Below are positions 1 to 7,586 of a stretch of 36,168 nucleotides of DNA, piece by piece. This DNA is from Microlunatus antarcticus (GTDB lineage: Bacteria; Actinomycetota; Actinomycetes; Propionibacteriales; Propionibacteriaceae): positions 1 to 36,168 of the forward strand of contig NZ_JACHZG010000006.1 in the NCBI RefSeq assembly GCF_014193425.1, written 5' to 3'. The first letter of the stretch is position 1. Each line of letters begins with the position of its first letter. The notes beneath the pieces are model-generated. The model made no database searches, was not told the DNA's origin, and saw nothing but the letters and a program-made list of their open reading frames with translations. The position numbers and the translations under genes are program-made.

Positions 1-314
1 AGCGCCTCGCGCAGCGCCACCTGGGTCGCGAGGTAGACCACGGCCTCGGGGTCGTCGGCGACCTCGACGAACGCGACCGGGTCGGTCACCGACCAGCGGA
101 CCGCCGCGGTGACGCGGACGCTCGCGCCGTCCGCGGTCGGGACGTCTTGCGGCGCGACGGCGAGCAGCCGCTCGCGGAGGTCGACCGGGACGACCGTCGA
201 GCCGGCCGGGCGGCGGTGCCGGCCGGCCGCAAGGACTCCGGTACGCACGCCGTGGCGGTAGACGACGGCGCAGGTGCGGGCCTCGACGGTGATCGCGCGG
301 GTGAGCAGGGCCAT
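1..314 (-). CDS. SPFH/band 7 domain protein (5' part only)
   Basis: The gene enters at its start codon (312-314, minus strand) and runs off the left edge; about 104 residues are visible. A GGAGGA ribosome-binding site lies just upstream. The visible part starts MALLTRAITV, passes a short strand-rich stretch and reaches VRVTAAVRWSVTDPVAF, the signature of the stomatin/prohibitin (SPFH) fold. It lacks the usual N-terminal membrane helix, so it may be a soluble or peripherally attached slipin-like protein. SPFH proteins scaffold membrane microdomains and often pair with NfeD proteases, but no NfeD gene is visible here. The family call is fairly sure; the role is not. Confidence 0.75.
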   Translation of the reverse strand, partial: MALLTRAITVEARTCAVVYRHGVRTGVLAAGRHRRPAGSTVVPVDLRERLLAVAPQDVPTADGASVRVTAAVRWSVTDPVAFVEVADDPEAVVYLATQVALREA

Positions 315-649
315 CGGGCTTCCTCCGGGGTACGGGTGCGGCGGAGCTGGTGCTCGACCGCACTCGGGCACGGTCCTCGGTGATGACGCCGCCCGGACCG
401 AGCCGGACGCGGGTCGGCCGGGGACCGAGGTCCCCGCCGACGCAGAGCGTCCGGGTCGGGGACCCGGGCGGCGTCACCGATGAGGAGTCGAACCCCGGGC
501 GTGAGCCGTACCAGCAGGTGAGCGGTGGCGACGGTCGAGACGCAGGACCGGCGATCGATACCTCGGGCCGGCTGCTGGGCCGTCGCCGGCTCGCGTCGAG
601 TATGGCGGCCGGGCGCACCGGCCGCCACCGAGATCTCGGTCGCTCGCCC
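315..649. other. Intergenic stretch without a convincing gene
   Basis: This is 335 bases between two minus-strand genes. Several frames are open, as expected at this GC content, but none has a ribosome-binding site together with consistent G/C third positions across its length. The minus frame reading VATAHLLVRLTPGVRLLIGD (about 480-545) looks protein-like for some 25 codons and then turns into an Arg/Pro-rich shadow. It could be a decayed gene. No terminator or clear promoter was recognised. Confidence 0.4.
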
Positions 650-1153
650 TCAGGCGAGCTTCATCTCGAGCCGGGTGGTCCACCGCGCCGGGTCGGGCTC
701 CACCAAGAGGTCGGTCTCGTACCACTCGAGCCGGCTGACCCAGACGTCTCCGGCGTCGGAGGGGTGGTGGTCGAGCTTCAGCCCCTGGCGCCCCGCGTAC
801 GCGAGCAGGGCCCCGGTCGCGCCGTAGAGCCCCTCGTACGGGCCGACGTGGACCGTCGTCAGGTAGTCGCCGGCCGGCAGCTCGTCCGGCTCGACGTGCT
901 CGTCCCCCTCGACCGGGGTGTCCACGGGCACCCCGGCCTGGACGACCATGTCCGCCGCCATGTCGATCACGAGGTAGCGCAGGAACGGCGGTCCGGCCGG
1001 GACCCGGCCGTGCGCCGTCAGCCAGTCGAGCAGCGGCGGGACCGCGTCGGCCATCTCGTGCAGGGTCGCCATGGTGACCGTCCGGGTCACGGTGACGGCC
1101 GGCCGCGCCGGCCGGCGGACGACGGCGTACGTCGGGCTCGTGGTGTCGCTCAT
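650..1153 (-). CDS. GyrI-like / AraC effector-binding domain protein
   Basis: This 167-residue soluble protein consists almost entirely of a GyrI-like (SOUL/BacTer effector-binding) domain. Supporting segments are YAVVRRPARPAVTVTRTVTM at the N-terminus, the GRVPAGPPFLRYL stretch near residue 50, the LPAGDYLTTVHVGPYEGL core near 90-110, and a C-terminal WYETDLLVEP segment. The domain binds small hydrophobic or cationic ligands as the sensor part of AraC/MerR regulators; stand-alone forms are sequestering proteins or hydrolases. There is no DNA-binding domain here, so it is not a regulator by itself. It is divergent from the dGTPase-like gene, with 82 bases between the starts. Confidence 0.8.
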   Translation of the reverse strand: MSDTTSPTYAVVRRPARPAVTVTRTVTMATLHEMADAVPPLLDWLTAHGRVPAGPPFLRYLVIDMAADMVVQAGVPVDTPVEGDEHVEPDELPAGDYLTTVHVGPYEGLYGATGALLAYAGRQGLKLDHHPSDAGDVWVSRLEWYETDLLVEPDPARWTTRLEMKLA

Positions 1154-1222
1154 GCACCGTTCGACTCGTCGTCGGCCCGGACCTCATCGGGCGCTCGCGC
1201 TCCCGCGACGGGGACAGAGCCC

Positions 1223-1228
1223 TACGGT
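1223..1228 (+). promoter_or_regulatory. -10 element TACGGT of a leaderless promoter
   Basis: TACGGT ends 7 bases before the ATG at 1236, with no Shine-Dalgarno sequence between them. In actinobacteria this TANNNT-to-start spacing is typical of a transcript that begins at the start codon, and it fixes the start of the HD hydrolase. Confidence 0.55.
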
Positions 1229-1235
1229 GATCCTC

Positions 1236-2756
1236 ATGGACCCCCGGCTCGTCCGTGCACGCCCGGAGTCGGAACGCCCGTACGCCCCCGGGGAGTCGGA
1301 GTTCCGGACCGACCTGGAACGCATCCGCTTCTCGCAGTCCTTCTCGCGCCTCGCCGAGGTCACCCAGGTCGTCAGCGCGGGCGCGACGAACGGGGTGGTG
1401 CACAACCGGCTGACGCACACGATCAAGGTGACCGCGGTCGCCCGGGCCATCGCCGTCCGGCTGCTGCGGAGCGAGGACCGCGAGCTGCTGCGCGACCTCG
1501 GCGGGCTGGACCACGTCGTCGTGCAGGCGGCGGCCAACGCGCACGACCTCGGCCACCCGCCGTTCGGCCACCTCGGGGAGCGGGCGCTCGACCGGCTCGC
1601 CCGGGAGCGCTTCGGCCTGGCCGACGGCTTCGAGGGCAACGCGCAGACGTTCCGGATCCTGACCGAGCTCGAGGTGCACGGCCCGGGCGACGAGGGCCTC
1701 AACCTCACCGCCGCCGTCCGCGCGGCCGTCCTCAAGTACCCGTGGGCGCGCACGCACTGGCCCGAGCCGCACCCCACCGGCTGGCCGGTCCCGCCGCGGG
1801 GAGCGGGTCACGGCCGGGGCGGGACCGGGGCGGCCAAGTTCTCGACCTACCTGATCGACCTGCCCGAGATGCGCGACGCGCTCGCCGCGTCCCCGGGCCT
1901 GCCGCCGGGCCGGCAGACGCTCGAGTGCTCGGTGATGGACCTGGCCGACGACATCGCGTACTCCCTGCACGACGTCGAGGACTTCCATCGCTCCGGGGTG
2001 CTGCAGTTCTCACCCGTGTCGAGCGAGTTCCGCTCGTGGGAGGCCGACCTCGAGGTGTTCGACGGGCTCAGCGACCGTCGCCTCGTGCAGATGGACCGGA
2101 CCCCCGGCGCCGGCCTCGAACGGCTGCGGCGCCGCCTGCGCACCCGCGACGCGTGGATGTTCGACGAGGCGACGTTCGCCGCGGCCGTCGCGACGGTCGG
2201 CGACGAGTTCGTGGACGGCGTGCTCGCGGTCCCGTACGACGGGTCGATGGTCAGCGACCGGGCCATCTCCGGCTTCACGTCCCGCTGGATCGACCACCTC
2301 GTGACCTCGGTGACGCCCGCCCCCGACCCCGACGTGCGGTCCGGCTACGTGCAGATGACGGGGCGGGCCTGGCACGAGGTGCAGGTCCTGAAGTTCGTGA
2401 ACACCTACTTCATCCTCGAACGCCCCGACCTCGCGATGCTCCAGCGCGGCCAGGAGCGGACGATCGAGCAGCTGGTCACGGGCTTCGACGACTGGCTCTC
2501 CGACCCGACGGACGCGTTCCGGGCGCCGCGCCGGCTCGTCGACCTGGTGAACGCGGCCGCGTACGGCTACGAGCGCCTCGTCCGCGACCACCCCGACCAG
2601 CTCGACGACCGGACCACCGACGCCGACCTGGCCCGGATGGCCCGCGGCCGCGGCATCGCCGACTTCGTCAGCGGCCTGACCGACGCCCAGGCCGTGGCCT
2701 TCGCCGCCCGCCTGACCGGTGGGAGCGGGCTGCTCTGGACATCTGGCGCCTTATAG
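1236..2756 (+). CDS. dgt: Deoxyguanosinetriphosphate triphosphohydrolase-like protein (HD domain)
   Basis: This 506-residue HD-superfamily dNTP triphosphohydrolase hydrolyses dNTPs to the nucleoside and triphosphate, helping control dNTP pools. The metal ligands of the HD fold are visible: His61 in NRLTH, His103-Asp104 in NAHDLGHPPFGH, and the distal Asp near 237 in DLADDIAYSLHD. EGNAQTFRIL (about 134-143) is the conserved family motif after the HD site. The length fits the longer dGTPase-like actinobacterial group. The start at 1236 is chosen from the -10 hexamer 7 bases upstream; an in-frame extension back to 1071 has no ribosome-binding site and Arg/Pro-rich composition. It is monocistronic and converges on the small gene at 3082-3225. 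Confidence 0.9.
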   Translation: MDPRLVRARPESERPYAPGESEFRTDLERIRFSQSFSRLAEVTQVVSAGATNGVVHNRLTHTIKVTAVARAIAVRLLRSEDRELLRDLGGLDHVVVQAAANAHDLGHPPFGHLGERALDRLARERFGLADGFEGNAQTFRILTELEVHGPGDEGLNLTAAVRAAVLKYPWARTHWPEPHPTGWPVPPRGAGHGRGGTGAAKFSTYLIDLPEMRDALAASPGLPPGRQTLECSVMDLADDIAYSLHDVEDFHRSGVLQFSPVSSEFRSWEADLEVFDGLSDRRLVQMDRTPGAGLERLRRRLRTRDAWMFDEATFAAAVATVGDEFVDGVLAVPYDGSMVSDRAISGFTSRWIDHLVTSVTPAPDPDVRSGYVQMTGRAWHEVQVLKFVNTYFILERPDLAMLQRGQERTIEQLVTGFDDWLSDPTDAFRAPRRLVDLVNAAAYGYERLVRDHPDQLDDRTTDADLARMARGRGIADFVSGLTDAQAVAFAARLTGGSGLLWTSGAL

Positions 2757-3033
2757 AGGCTGCGACTCCGTCCTCGCTCCGCTCGAACGCTCCTCGCGCT
2801 GCGGTTCGGTGCTTTCCTCCCCCGGCACACCCTTCTTCCCCCGGCACACCCTGTTCCCGACGGCACACCCTGCAGGGTGTGCCGAGGTGAGAGGGGTGTG
2901 CCCTGGTCGGACAGGTGTGCCGACGCCGGGAGGGTGTGACGTCGCTCGTGACGACGGGAGGCGTGCAGTCACGCCCTCCTCGTCGAGGCACCGGCGCCCG
3001 AGTCGGTGGTGGCTGGGACCTCCGAGAACGCGA
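2757..3033. other. Convergent intergenic region with dispersed-repeat relics
   Basis: No gene is supported here. The first part (about 2768-2797) closely resembles, in inverse orientation, the outer edge of the repeat block at 17927-17957 (both contain GTCCTCGC.CCGCTCG). It is followed by the phased array at 2824-2940 and by the terminator at 3034-3062. Confidence 0.5.
2824..2940. repeat. Inverted array of GGTGTGCC octamers in exact 19-bp phase
   Basis: GGCACACC occurs at 2824-2831, 2843-2850 and 2862-2869. Its complement GGTGTGCC then occurs at 2876-2883, 2895-2902 and 2914-2921, with a variant GGTGTGAC at 2933-2940. Start-to-start distance is 19 bases in every case within each half. The halves are mirror images about 2872/2873, where the two central units form an uninterrupted 22-bp palindrome. 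The 11 bases between octamers vary, so as RNA or extruded DNA this gives paired segments separated by symmetric internal loops. It lies between convergent genes. The function is unknown. Confidence 0.85.
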
Positions 3034-3062
3034 AAGGCTCCCCTCCAGTGGAGGGAAGCCTT
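3034..3062. terminator. Bidirectional hairpin terminator
   Basis: Arms of 14 bases (AAGGCTCCCCTCCA and its near-complement, one G-T pair) meet at about 3048, 20 bases after the stop codon of the 47-residue gene. A short T run follows on the minus strand. It can serve both converging genes. Confidence 0.75.
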
Positions 3063-3081
3063 GGTGCGAGGAGTGCCTGAA

Positions 3082-3225
3082 CTACCGGAGGTCGGAGTAG
3101 TTCGCGAGGTGCTCCAGCTCGGTCCGCATGTCGGAGCCCGACGCCGAGCGGAAGGCACGGGCGAACTCGCGCTCCCGGCGGGTGGTCTCACGGTGGCGAC
3201 GGATGGCCTGGCCGAGGCTGATCAT
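3082..3225 (-). CDS. Small conserved-type actinobacterial protein (47 residues)
   Basis: A short gene with ATG at 3223-3225, an AAAGGAAG ribosome-binding site 7-8 bases upstream, consistent G/C third positions and a strong terminator 20 bases after its stop. The product is a highly charged helix: MISLGQAIRRHRETTRRERE, then FARAFRSASGSDMRTELEHL and a short tail. It resembles the many 40-60-residue actinobacterial proteins with an R-rich helix followed by a RAF/RAL-SA-S-MR-EL segment, for which I know no function. The cluster of TTCGA palindromes just upstream suggests tight regulation. No signal peptide or membrane segment is present. Confidence 0.75.
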   Translation of the reverse strand: MISLGQAIRRHRETTRREREFARAFRSASGSDMRTELEHLANYSDLR

Positions 3226-3238
3226 GGTCTTGCTTCCT

Positions 3239-3290
3239 TTCGAATGTCTTCGATGTGGTTGTCTCCGGCTCGAAAGCCTTCGATATCGAA
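3239..3290 (-). promoter_or_regulatory. Cluster of TTCGA palindromes upstream of the 47-residue gene
   Basis: Overlapping palindromes occur: TTCGAA at 3239-3244, TCGAA-AGCC-TTCGA at 3270-3283 and TTCGATATCGAA at 3279-3290. They lie 14-65 bases before the start codon. A possible -10 (TACAGT, minus strand) sits next to the last one. Such packing suggests operators for a dimeric repressor. The spacing does not match the actinobacterial LexA box TCGAAC-N4-GTTCGA. Confidence 0.45.
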
Positions 3291-3368
3291 CTGTACCAGA
3301 TCAACGCTTGACGGGCTGGGATATTCCGGGATCCTCGGAGGCGTCCCGGCGGGCGTCAGCCGGAGACG

Positions 3369-3405
3369 CAGCACCGCCGTGACCGAGACGGTCACGGCGG
3401 TGCTG
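3369..3405. terminator. Perfect 16-bp hairpin
   Basis: CAGCACCGCCGTGACC (3369-3384) is the exact complement of 3390-3405, with a five-base GAGAC loop. No T run follows, as is common for actinobacterial terminators. A second hairpin at 3447-3483 precedes it in minus-strand direction. Confidence 0.65.
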
Positions 3406-3637
3406 GATGAGTCTGTGCCGCTCCCCGCGGCAGCACGTGGGCTCGGGGCCGAGCGGGCGCCCCCCGACAGGGCGCGCTCGGCCGAGCAGAGCCATGATGC
3501 TCGTCGCAGCGGTCGGAACGTGGGACCTCGGCCGCGTGTTCTCCAAGCAGGGTTGGGAAGTAGCCCCCAAGAACGAGACGAGGGCCCACGTGGCGGCTGC
3601 CCCCGCAGCCGGCCGGACGTGGACCCTCGTCACCACC

Positions 3638-3848
3638 GGTCGTCCCCCGACGACCAGCGGTTCCCCGTACCCGGCGGACGTCCCCACGTCCACCGGTCCC
3701 CTCTGACGGCTCCCGGTCCCCCCTCCGGTCACCAGTCGGACATCCCCCGTCCGACGTCTGCGCCCCGGCCGTCCGCTGTCCCCTGATCTCAGCGGTCCGG
3801 CCCGGCGTCCTGCTCGCGGCCCACCCGTCCCCCGACGTAGGTGGCCGC
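3638..3848 (+). ncRNA. Candidate structured RNA: chain of hairpins with C-rich loops
   Basis: At least five small hairpins follow one another, each presenting CCCC or more in its loop when read on the plus strand. GGTCGTC-CCCC-GACGACC is at 3638-3655, GGACGT-CCCC-ACGTCC at 3676-3691, and GTCGGAC-ATCCCCC-GTCCGAC at 3735-3755. A CCGCTG/CAGCGG stem with a TCCCC-containing loop is at 3773-3795, inside GGCCG/CGGCC outer arms. A two-part stem with a CCCC loop is at 3816-3848. A weaker CCGG stem with a six-C loop lies at 3713-3728. This recalls the actinobacterial 6C RNA (stem-loops with six or more Cs), but the number of units is larger and I claim no homology. Confidence 0.4.
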
Positions 3849-3914
3849 TTCCCGAGGTCGTCCGCTCCCCCGACGGGGCGGTGACGAGCTCGGGCGTCTG
3901 CGTGGATCGGTCGA

Positions 3915-4139
3915 TCAGCCGATCCGGCGGGTCGGTACGGCGGGCGCGTGCCCCCGCGTCCCGGTGCTGATGGTCACGACCGTGTGCCGCGAACGGGCCG
4001 CGGCCGGCGCGGTGCACGGGGTCCAGGCGGTCGGCTGGTCGGAGATGCGGGCGGTGCCGAGCACGCGGACCACCGACGCGACGGTCGGGATCCTGCGCGG
4101 CCGACGGGCGTGCCGCAGGCTCGAGGAGAAGACGATCAT
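3915..4139 (-). CDS. Possible small basic protein (74 residues), function unknown
   Basis: The frame starts at ATG 4137-4139 with AGGAG seven bases upstream. Nearly all its codons end in G or C, much more consistently than other frames in this region. The product, MIVFSSSLRHARRPRRIPTV followed by a Thr/Ala/Arg-rich tail, has no domain, signal peptide or membrane helix that I recognise. No terminator directly follows the stop. It may be real and lineage-specific, or a GC-driven open frame. Confidence 0.4.
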   Translation of the reverse strand: MIVFSSSLRHARRPRRIPTVASVVRVLGTARISDQPTAWTPCTAPAAARSRHTVVTISTGTRGHAPAVPTRRIG

Positions 4140-4335
4140 CCGGGGGCTCCTGACGCGTGTCGAGATCAGTTCGAGCCAGCCCCCGCTTGCTCCCCGGCCC
4201 CTCTGGGCTGGTGAGGACAACTCTGCCGACGGGACCTCCGGGGAGGCTCAAGGCCGACGGCCCGCTTCCCTCAGGAGGGACGAAAGATTGAACCGTGGAA
4301 TATTGCCGCCTCAAGAACGGCTCAGGACGCGCTGA

Positions 4336-4389
4336 GAGGCCCTCGTGAGCCGCCTGACCCGTCGCTCAGCCGGCCTTTCACGAGGCCTC
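4336..4389. terminator. Secondary hairpin, 12-bp stem with one bulge
   Basis: GAGGCC(C)TCGTGA at 4336-4348 pairs with TCACGAGGCCTC at 4378-4389. An inner GCTGAG/CTCAGC pairing is an alternative fold. Confidence 0.4.
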
Positions 4390-4420
4390 GATGGTGGATC
4401 TCAGGACCCCGGGAACGCAG

Positions 4421-4448
4421 CAGGCCCCGTGCGTACGCACGGGGCCTG
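4421..4448. terminator. Perfect palindromic terminator
   Basis: This is a 28-base perfect palindrome with CAGGCCCCGTGCG/CGCACGGGGCCTG arms around TA, 15 bases after the stop codon of the membrane-protein gene at 4464-4922. Confidence 0.8.
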
Positions 4449-4463
4449 AAGAGAAGAAGAGGA

Positions 4464-4922
4464 TCAGGCAGCCTGGCCGAAGTCCCGTTCCGTGACGGTG
4501 ACGCCGGCCCGCTCGAGCTCGGCCTCGACCCGGAAGCGCTCGATGTCGCGTTCCATGCCCGACGTCGTGTCGCGCAGGTCGTGCTCGATCTCGAGCATGG
4601 AGCAGGCCTGGATGAGGACCTGGTCGTACGCCATCCGGTTGCCGAGCTGCTGCGCCGCGGAACGGTGCGCGTCGGCCCGGATCACCTCACGCAGCCGGCG
4701 CAGGTCCGCGGCCAGCCGCTCGAGCGGCGCTCCCTGGATCGACCGGAGCGCCCGTACGGTGCGGCGGTGCTCCGCGGCCATGATCTGGCGCTGGCGGAAG
4801 CGGGAGATGCTCTCGTCCCACCGGCCGGCCAGGAGGTCCCACAGCAGGACGCACCCGATCGGGACGAGGACCATGATGACCACCGCCAGGGCGCCGAGCA
4901 CCATCTGGTACGTGTCCACCAT
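4464..4922 (-). CDS. Membrane-anchored protein with cytoplasmic helical domain, unknown function
   Basis: This 152-residue protein has one N-terminal membrane helix (LGALAVVIMVLVPIGCVLLW, about residues 8-27). The rest is a charged, mostly helical domain (about 30-150) with Arg/Glu heptad-like spacing such as HRRTVRALRSIQGAPLERLA and MLEIEHDLRDT. I do not recognise a named family. The start at 4922 is preferred over a TTG two codons upstream because a TAGGGT -10 hexamer (4934-4929) ends six bases before it, giving a leaderless transcript. It stands alone with its own terminator. Confidence 0.7.
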   Translation of the reverse strand: MVDTYQMVLGALAVVIMVLVPIGCVLLWDLLAGRWDESISRFRQRQIMAAEHRRTVRALRSIQGAPLERLAADLRRLREVIRADAHRSAAQQLGNRMAYDQVLIQACSMLEIEHDLRDTTSGMERDIERFRVEAELERAGVTVTERDFGQAA

Positions 4923-4928
4923 GCGCAA

Positions 4929-4934
4929 ACCCTA
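4929..4934 (-). promoter_or_regulatory. -10 element TAGGGT of a leaderless promoter
   Basis: It ends six bases before the ATG at 4922 with no Shine-Dalgarno sequence between, and decides that start. Confidence 0.55.
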
Positions 4935-5057
4935 AGTCTGGTGCGGAGCGGCCACAAGCGGGCTGCCGAAGGCGAGCTGCACCTCTGTACGGCTCATCAA
5001 GACTTCGTCGCGGACCCGGCTCTCGGATGCCTGGGGCGCGACCGAGCGCGAGGGAGA

Positions 5058-6005
5058 CTAGCTCGCCCGGTTGCCGTAGACCGACACGTGCACGTGGTCG
5101 TAGTGGTTGGCCGTCTTCGAGCCGCGGTCCGACATCGATCGCCAGCCCTCGCTGCCGCGCTGCACGGTCCAGATGTGCTGGGCGTAGATGACCTCGCTGA
5201 CGCCGAGCTCGCGGGCGTGGGCCCGGACCCAGTCGGCGAGCTCACGGCCGACCTTGGCGTCGGAGATCATGCAGTCGACCGCCTGGCCGCTCCCGTGGAA
5301 CCCGCCGCCGCCGCGCGTGCCACCGAAGGACGTCACCTGCGGGAAGCGCGCGCAGACCGTGCGGTGCACGAGCACCGCGTCGGGGGTGAGCCCGCTCTCC
5401 ATGCCGGAACCCTTCGAGCAGGGCGCGTCGGTGACGCCGCCCGTCTTGGCCGGGTCCGGCTTGTCCTTGGAGACGTACTTCGCGGTGACCCACCGGCCCT
5501 CGCCCTTGAACACGACGAGGCGGAAGCCGTCACGGACCGTGGTGGTCGCGGCCAGCTTCGTCCCGGGGTCGACCTCGGCGACGACGTCCGACTTCTTGTC
5601 GGGGTCGGCGCGGATGTCGAGGTCGTCCGTCGCCCACATCGTCCTCGACGCCTTGGCCCGCTCGGCCAGGTCGTCCGCCGTCGGCTCGGCCCGCTTGCTC
5701 GGCTTCGCCACGGCGGGCTTCGTCGTCGGCGTGGCCGAGGGCGCCGTAGGGGTGGCGGAGGCCAGCGGGGTGGGGCTGGCCGTACGCCCGAGGTCCCGGC
5801 TGACGGGCTGCTCGCGTACGGCGGTGTCGACGGCCGGGGCGCTCGAGGCCGGTGCGGGCACGGCCGTCTGGGCGTCCGAGCCGGGCAGCGCGAAGGCGAC
5901 GACGCCGCTCGTGCCGAGCCCGACCAGCGCGAGCGGGACAGCGATCCGGGCCGCGCGCACGGCGGCCGACGGGCGCAGCGCGCGGCGGGGTCGAGGACGG
6001 GGCAC
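5058..6005 (-). CDS. Exported SH3-like protein with ARB_07466-type C-terminal domain
   Basis: This 315-residue exported protein starts with an Arg-rich region and a signal helix (about 17-40, VPLALVGLGTSGVVAFALPG). A Pro/Ala/Thr-rich linker follows (about 45-105), then a bacterial SH3-like segment (about 120-175: DLDIRADPDKKSDVVAEVDPG and WVTAKYV). The C-terminal domain (about 190-315) has the ARB_07466-like pattern GFHGSGQAVDCMIS and NHYDHVHVSVYG. The His and Asp residues of these motifs resemble the metal site of D-Ala-D-Ala carboxypeptidase/peptidase M15-like folds. A role at the cell wall is likely, but catalysis is unproven. The start is GTG 6003-6005 with GAAGGA upstream. A TAGACT -10 (6059-6054) gives a leader of about 40 bases. 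Confidence 0.8.
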   Translation of the reverse strand: MPRPRPRRALRPSAAVRAARIAVPLALVGLGTSGVVAFALPGSDAQTAVPAPASSAPAVDTAVREQPVSRDLGRTASPTPLASATPTAPSATPTTKPAVAKPSKRAEPTADDLAERAKASRTMWATDDLDIRADPDKKSDVVAEVDPGTKLAATTTVRDGFRLVVFKGEGRWVTAKYVSKDKPDPAKTGGVTDAPCSKGSGMESGLTPDAVLVHRTVCARFPQVTSFGGTRGGGGFHGSGQAVDCMISDAKVGRELADWVRAHARELGVSEVIYAQHIWTVQRGSEGWRSMSDRGSKTANHYDHVHVSVYGNRAS

Positions 6006-6021
6006 AGGATTCCTTCGGCTG

Positions 6022-6038
6022 TCGTGATCTGTTCGTGA
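6022..6038 (-). promoter_or_regulatory. Direct repeat TCACGA in the leader of the exported protein gene
   Basis: Read on the minus strand, TCACGA occurs twice with an 11-base step, between the TAGACT -10 element and the start codon. One-turn spacing is typical of response-regulator sites, but I cannot name the regulator. Confidence 0.3.
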
Positions 6039-6159
6039 CCTTTGAAGTCGCGGAGTCTAGGCACAAGCCGTGTTCCTTGCCCAATCCACCGCTCCCGCCG
6101 GGGGCCGGGACCGTTAGCGTGAGCGGTGGCCGGCCCGGCCTCGACGAGTGGAGACAGCA

Positions 6160-7530
<1,371 letters not shown>

Positions 7531-7539
7531 CCGCCGAAC

Positions 7540-7586
7540 GGTAGGTTGCCGCGTCCTCGAGCGCCCAGAACGCGCGGCAACCTACC
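7540..7586. repeat. Inverted repeat, copy 1 (GGTAGGTTGCCGCG arms, 19-base loop)
   Basis: Perfect 14-base arms at 7540-7553 and 7573-7586 are separated by 19 bases. The right arm contains the TAG stop codon of the glycosylase gene and is followed by TCTCGC. A second copy with the same arms, loop length and TCTCGC flank is at 26976-27022. It probably also ends transcription of both converging genes. Confidence 0.85.

Larger units (their letters stand above)
3291..3914. other. Gene-poor, strongly structured region
   Basis: No convincing protein gene is present. It contains a perfect 16-bp hairpin (3369-3405), a second strong hairpin with GGCCGAGCG/CGCTCGGCC arms (3447-3483) and the chain of C-loop hairpins from 3638 to 3848. 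Open frames exist on both strands but lack ribosome-binding sites and steady codon bias. A structured non-coding transcript is the best explanation I can offer. Confidence 0.45.
4140..4463. other. Intergenic region with two terminator-like hairpins
   Basis: This 324-base stretch carries the perfect palindrome at 4421-4448 and a bulged hairpin at 4336-4389. It also has an AT-richer patch around 4287-4312 that could hold a promoter for the minus-strand frame ending at 3915. No gene is supported. Confidence 0.45.

Noticed and set aside
483-520. tRNA-like T-loop sequence GGTTCGACTCC on the minus strand
   Set aside because: No matching acceptor stem, D-arm or anticodon arm can be drawn upstream, so a tRNA is not supported.
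474-1988. A 504-codon open frame antisense to the dGTPase-like gene
   Set aside because: Arg/Pro/Gly-rich shadow caused by high GC; it covers two genes with clear domain motifs and has no ribosome-binding site.
2824-2940. CRISPR-like spacing of short repeats
   Set aside because: Units are only 8-10 bases with 11-base gaps, they invert at the centre, and no cas genes are present.
3270-3283. LexA (SOS) box
   Set aside because: The half-sites TCGAA/TTCGA are four bases apart and lack the C...G positions of the actinobacterial consensus.
3392-3589. Minus-strand 65-codon frame ending inside the 16-bp hairpin
   Set aside because: Poor third-position bias and overlap with the terminator stem.
3494-3706. 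Plus-strand 70-codon frame starting MMLVAAVGTWDLGRVF
   Set aside because: Weak ribosome-binding site, irregular third positions, and its end runs through the C-loop hairpins; better explained as structured non-coding sequence.
3400-3900. RNase P RNA, tmRNA or SRP RNA in the structured region
   Set aside because: None of the conserved core sequences of these RNAs was found on either strand.
4934-5000. Minus-strand 21-codon frame MSRTEVQLAFGSP... before the 4464-4922 gene
   Set aside because: No ribosome-binding site, and the adjacent TAGGGT promoter implies transcription starts after it.
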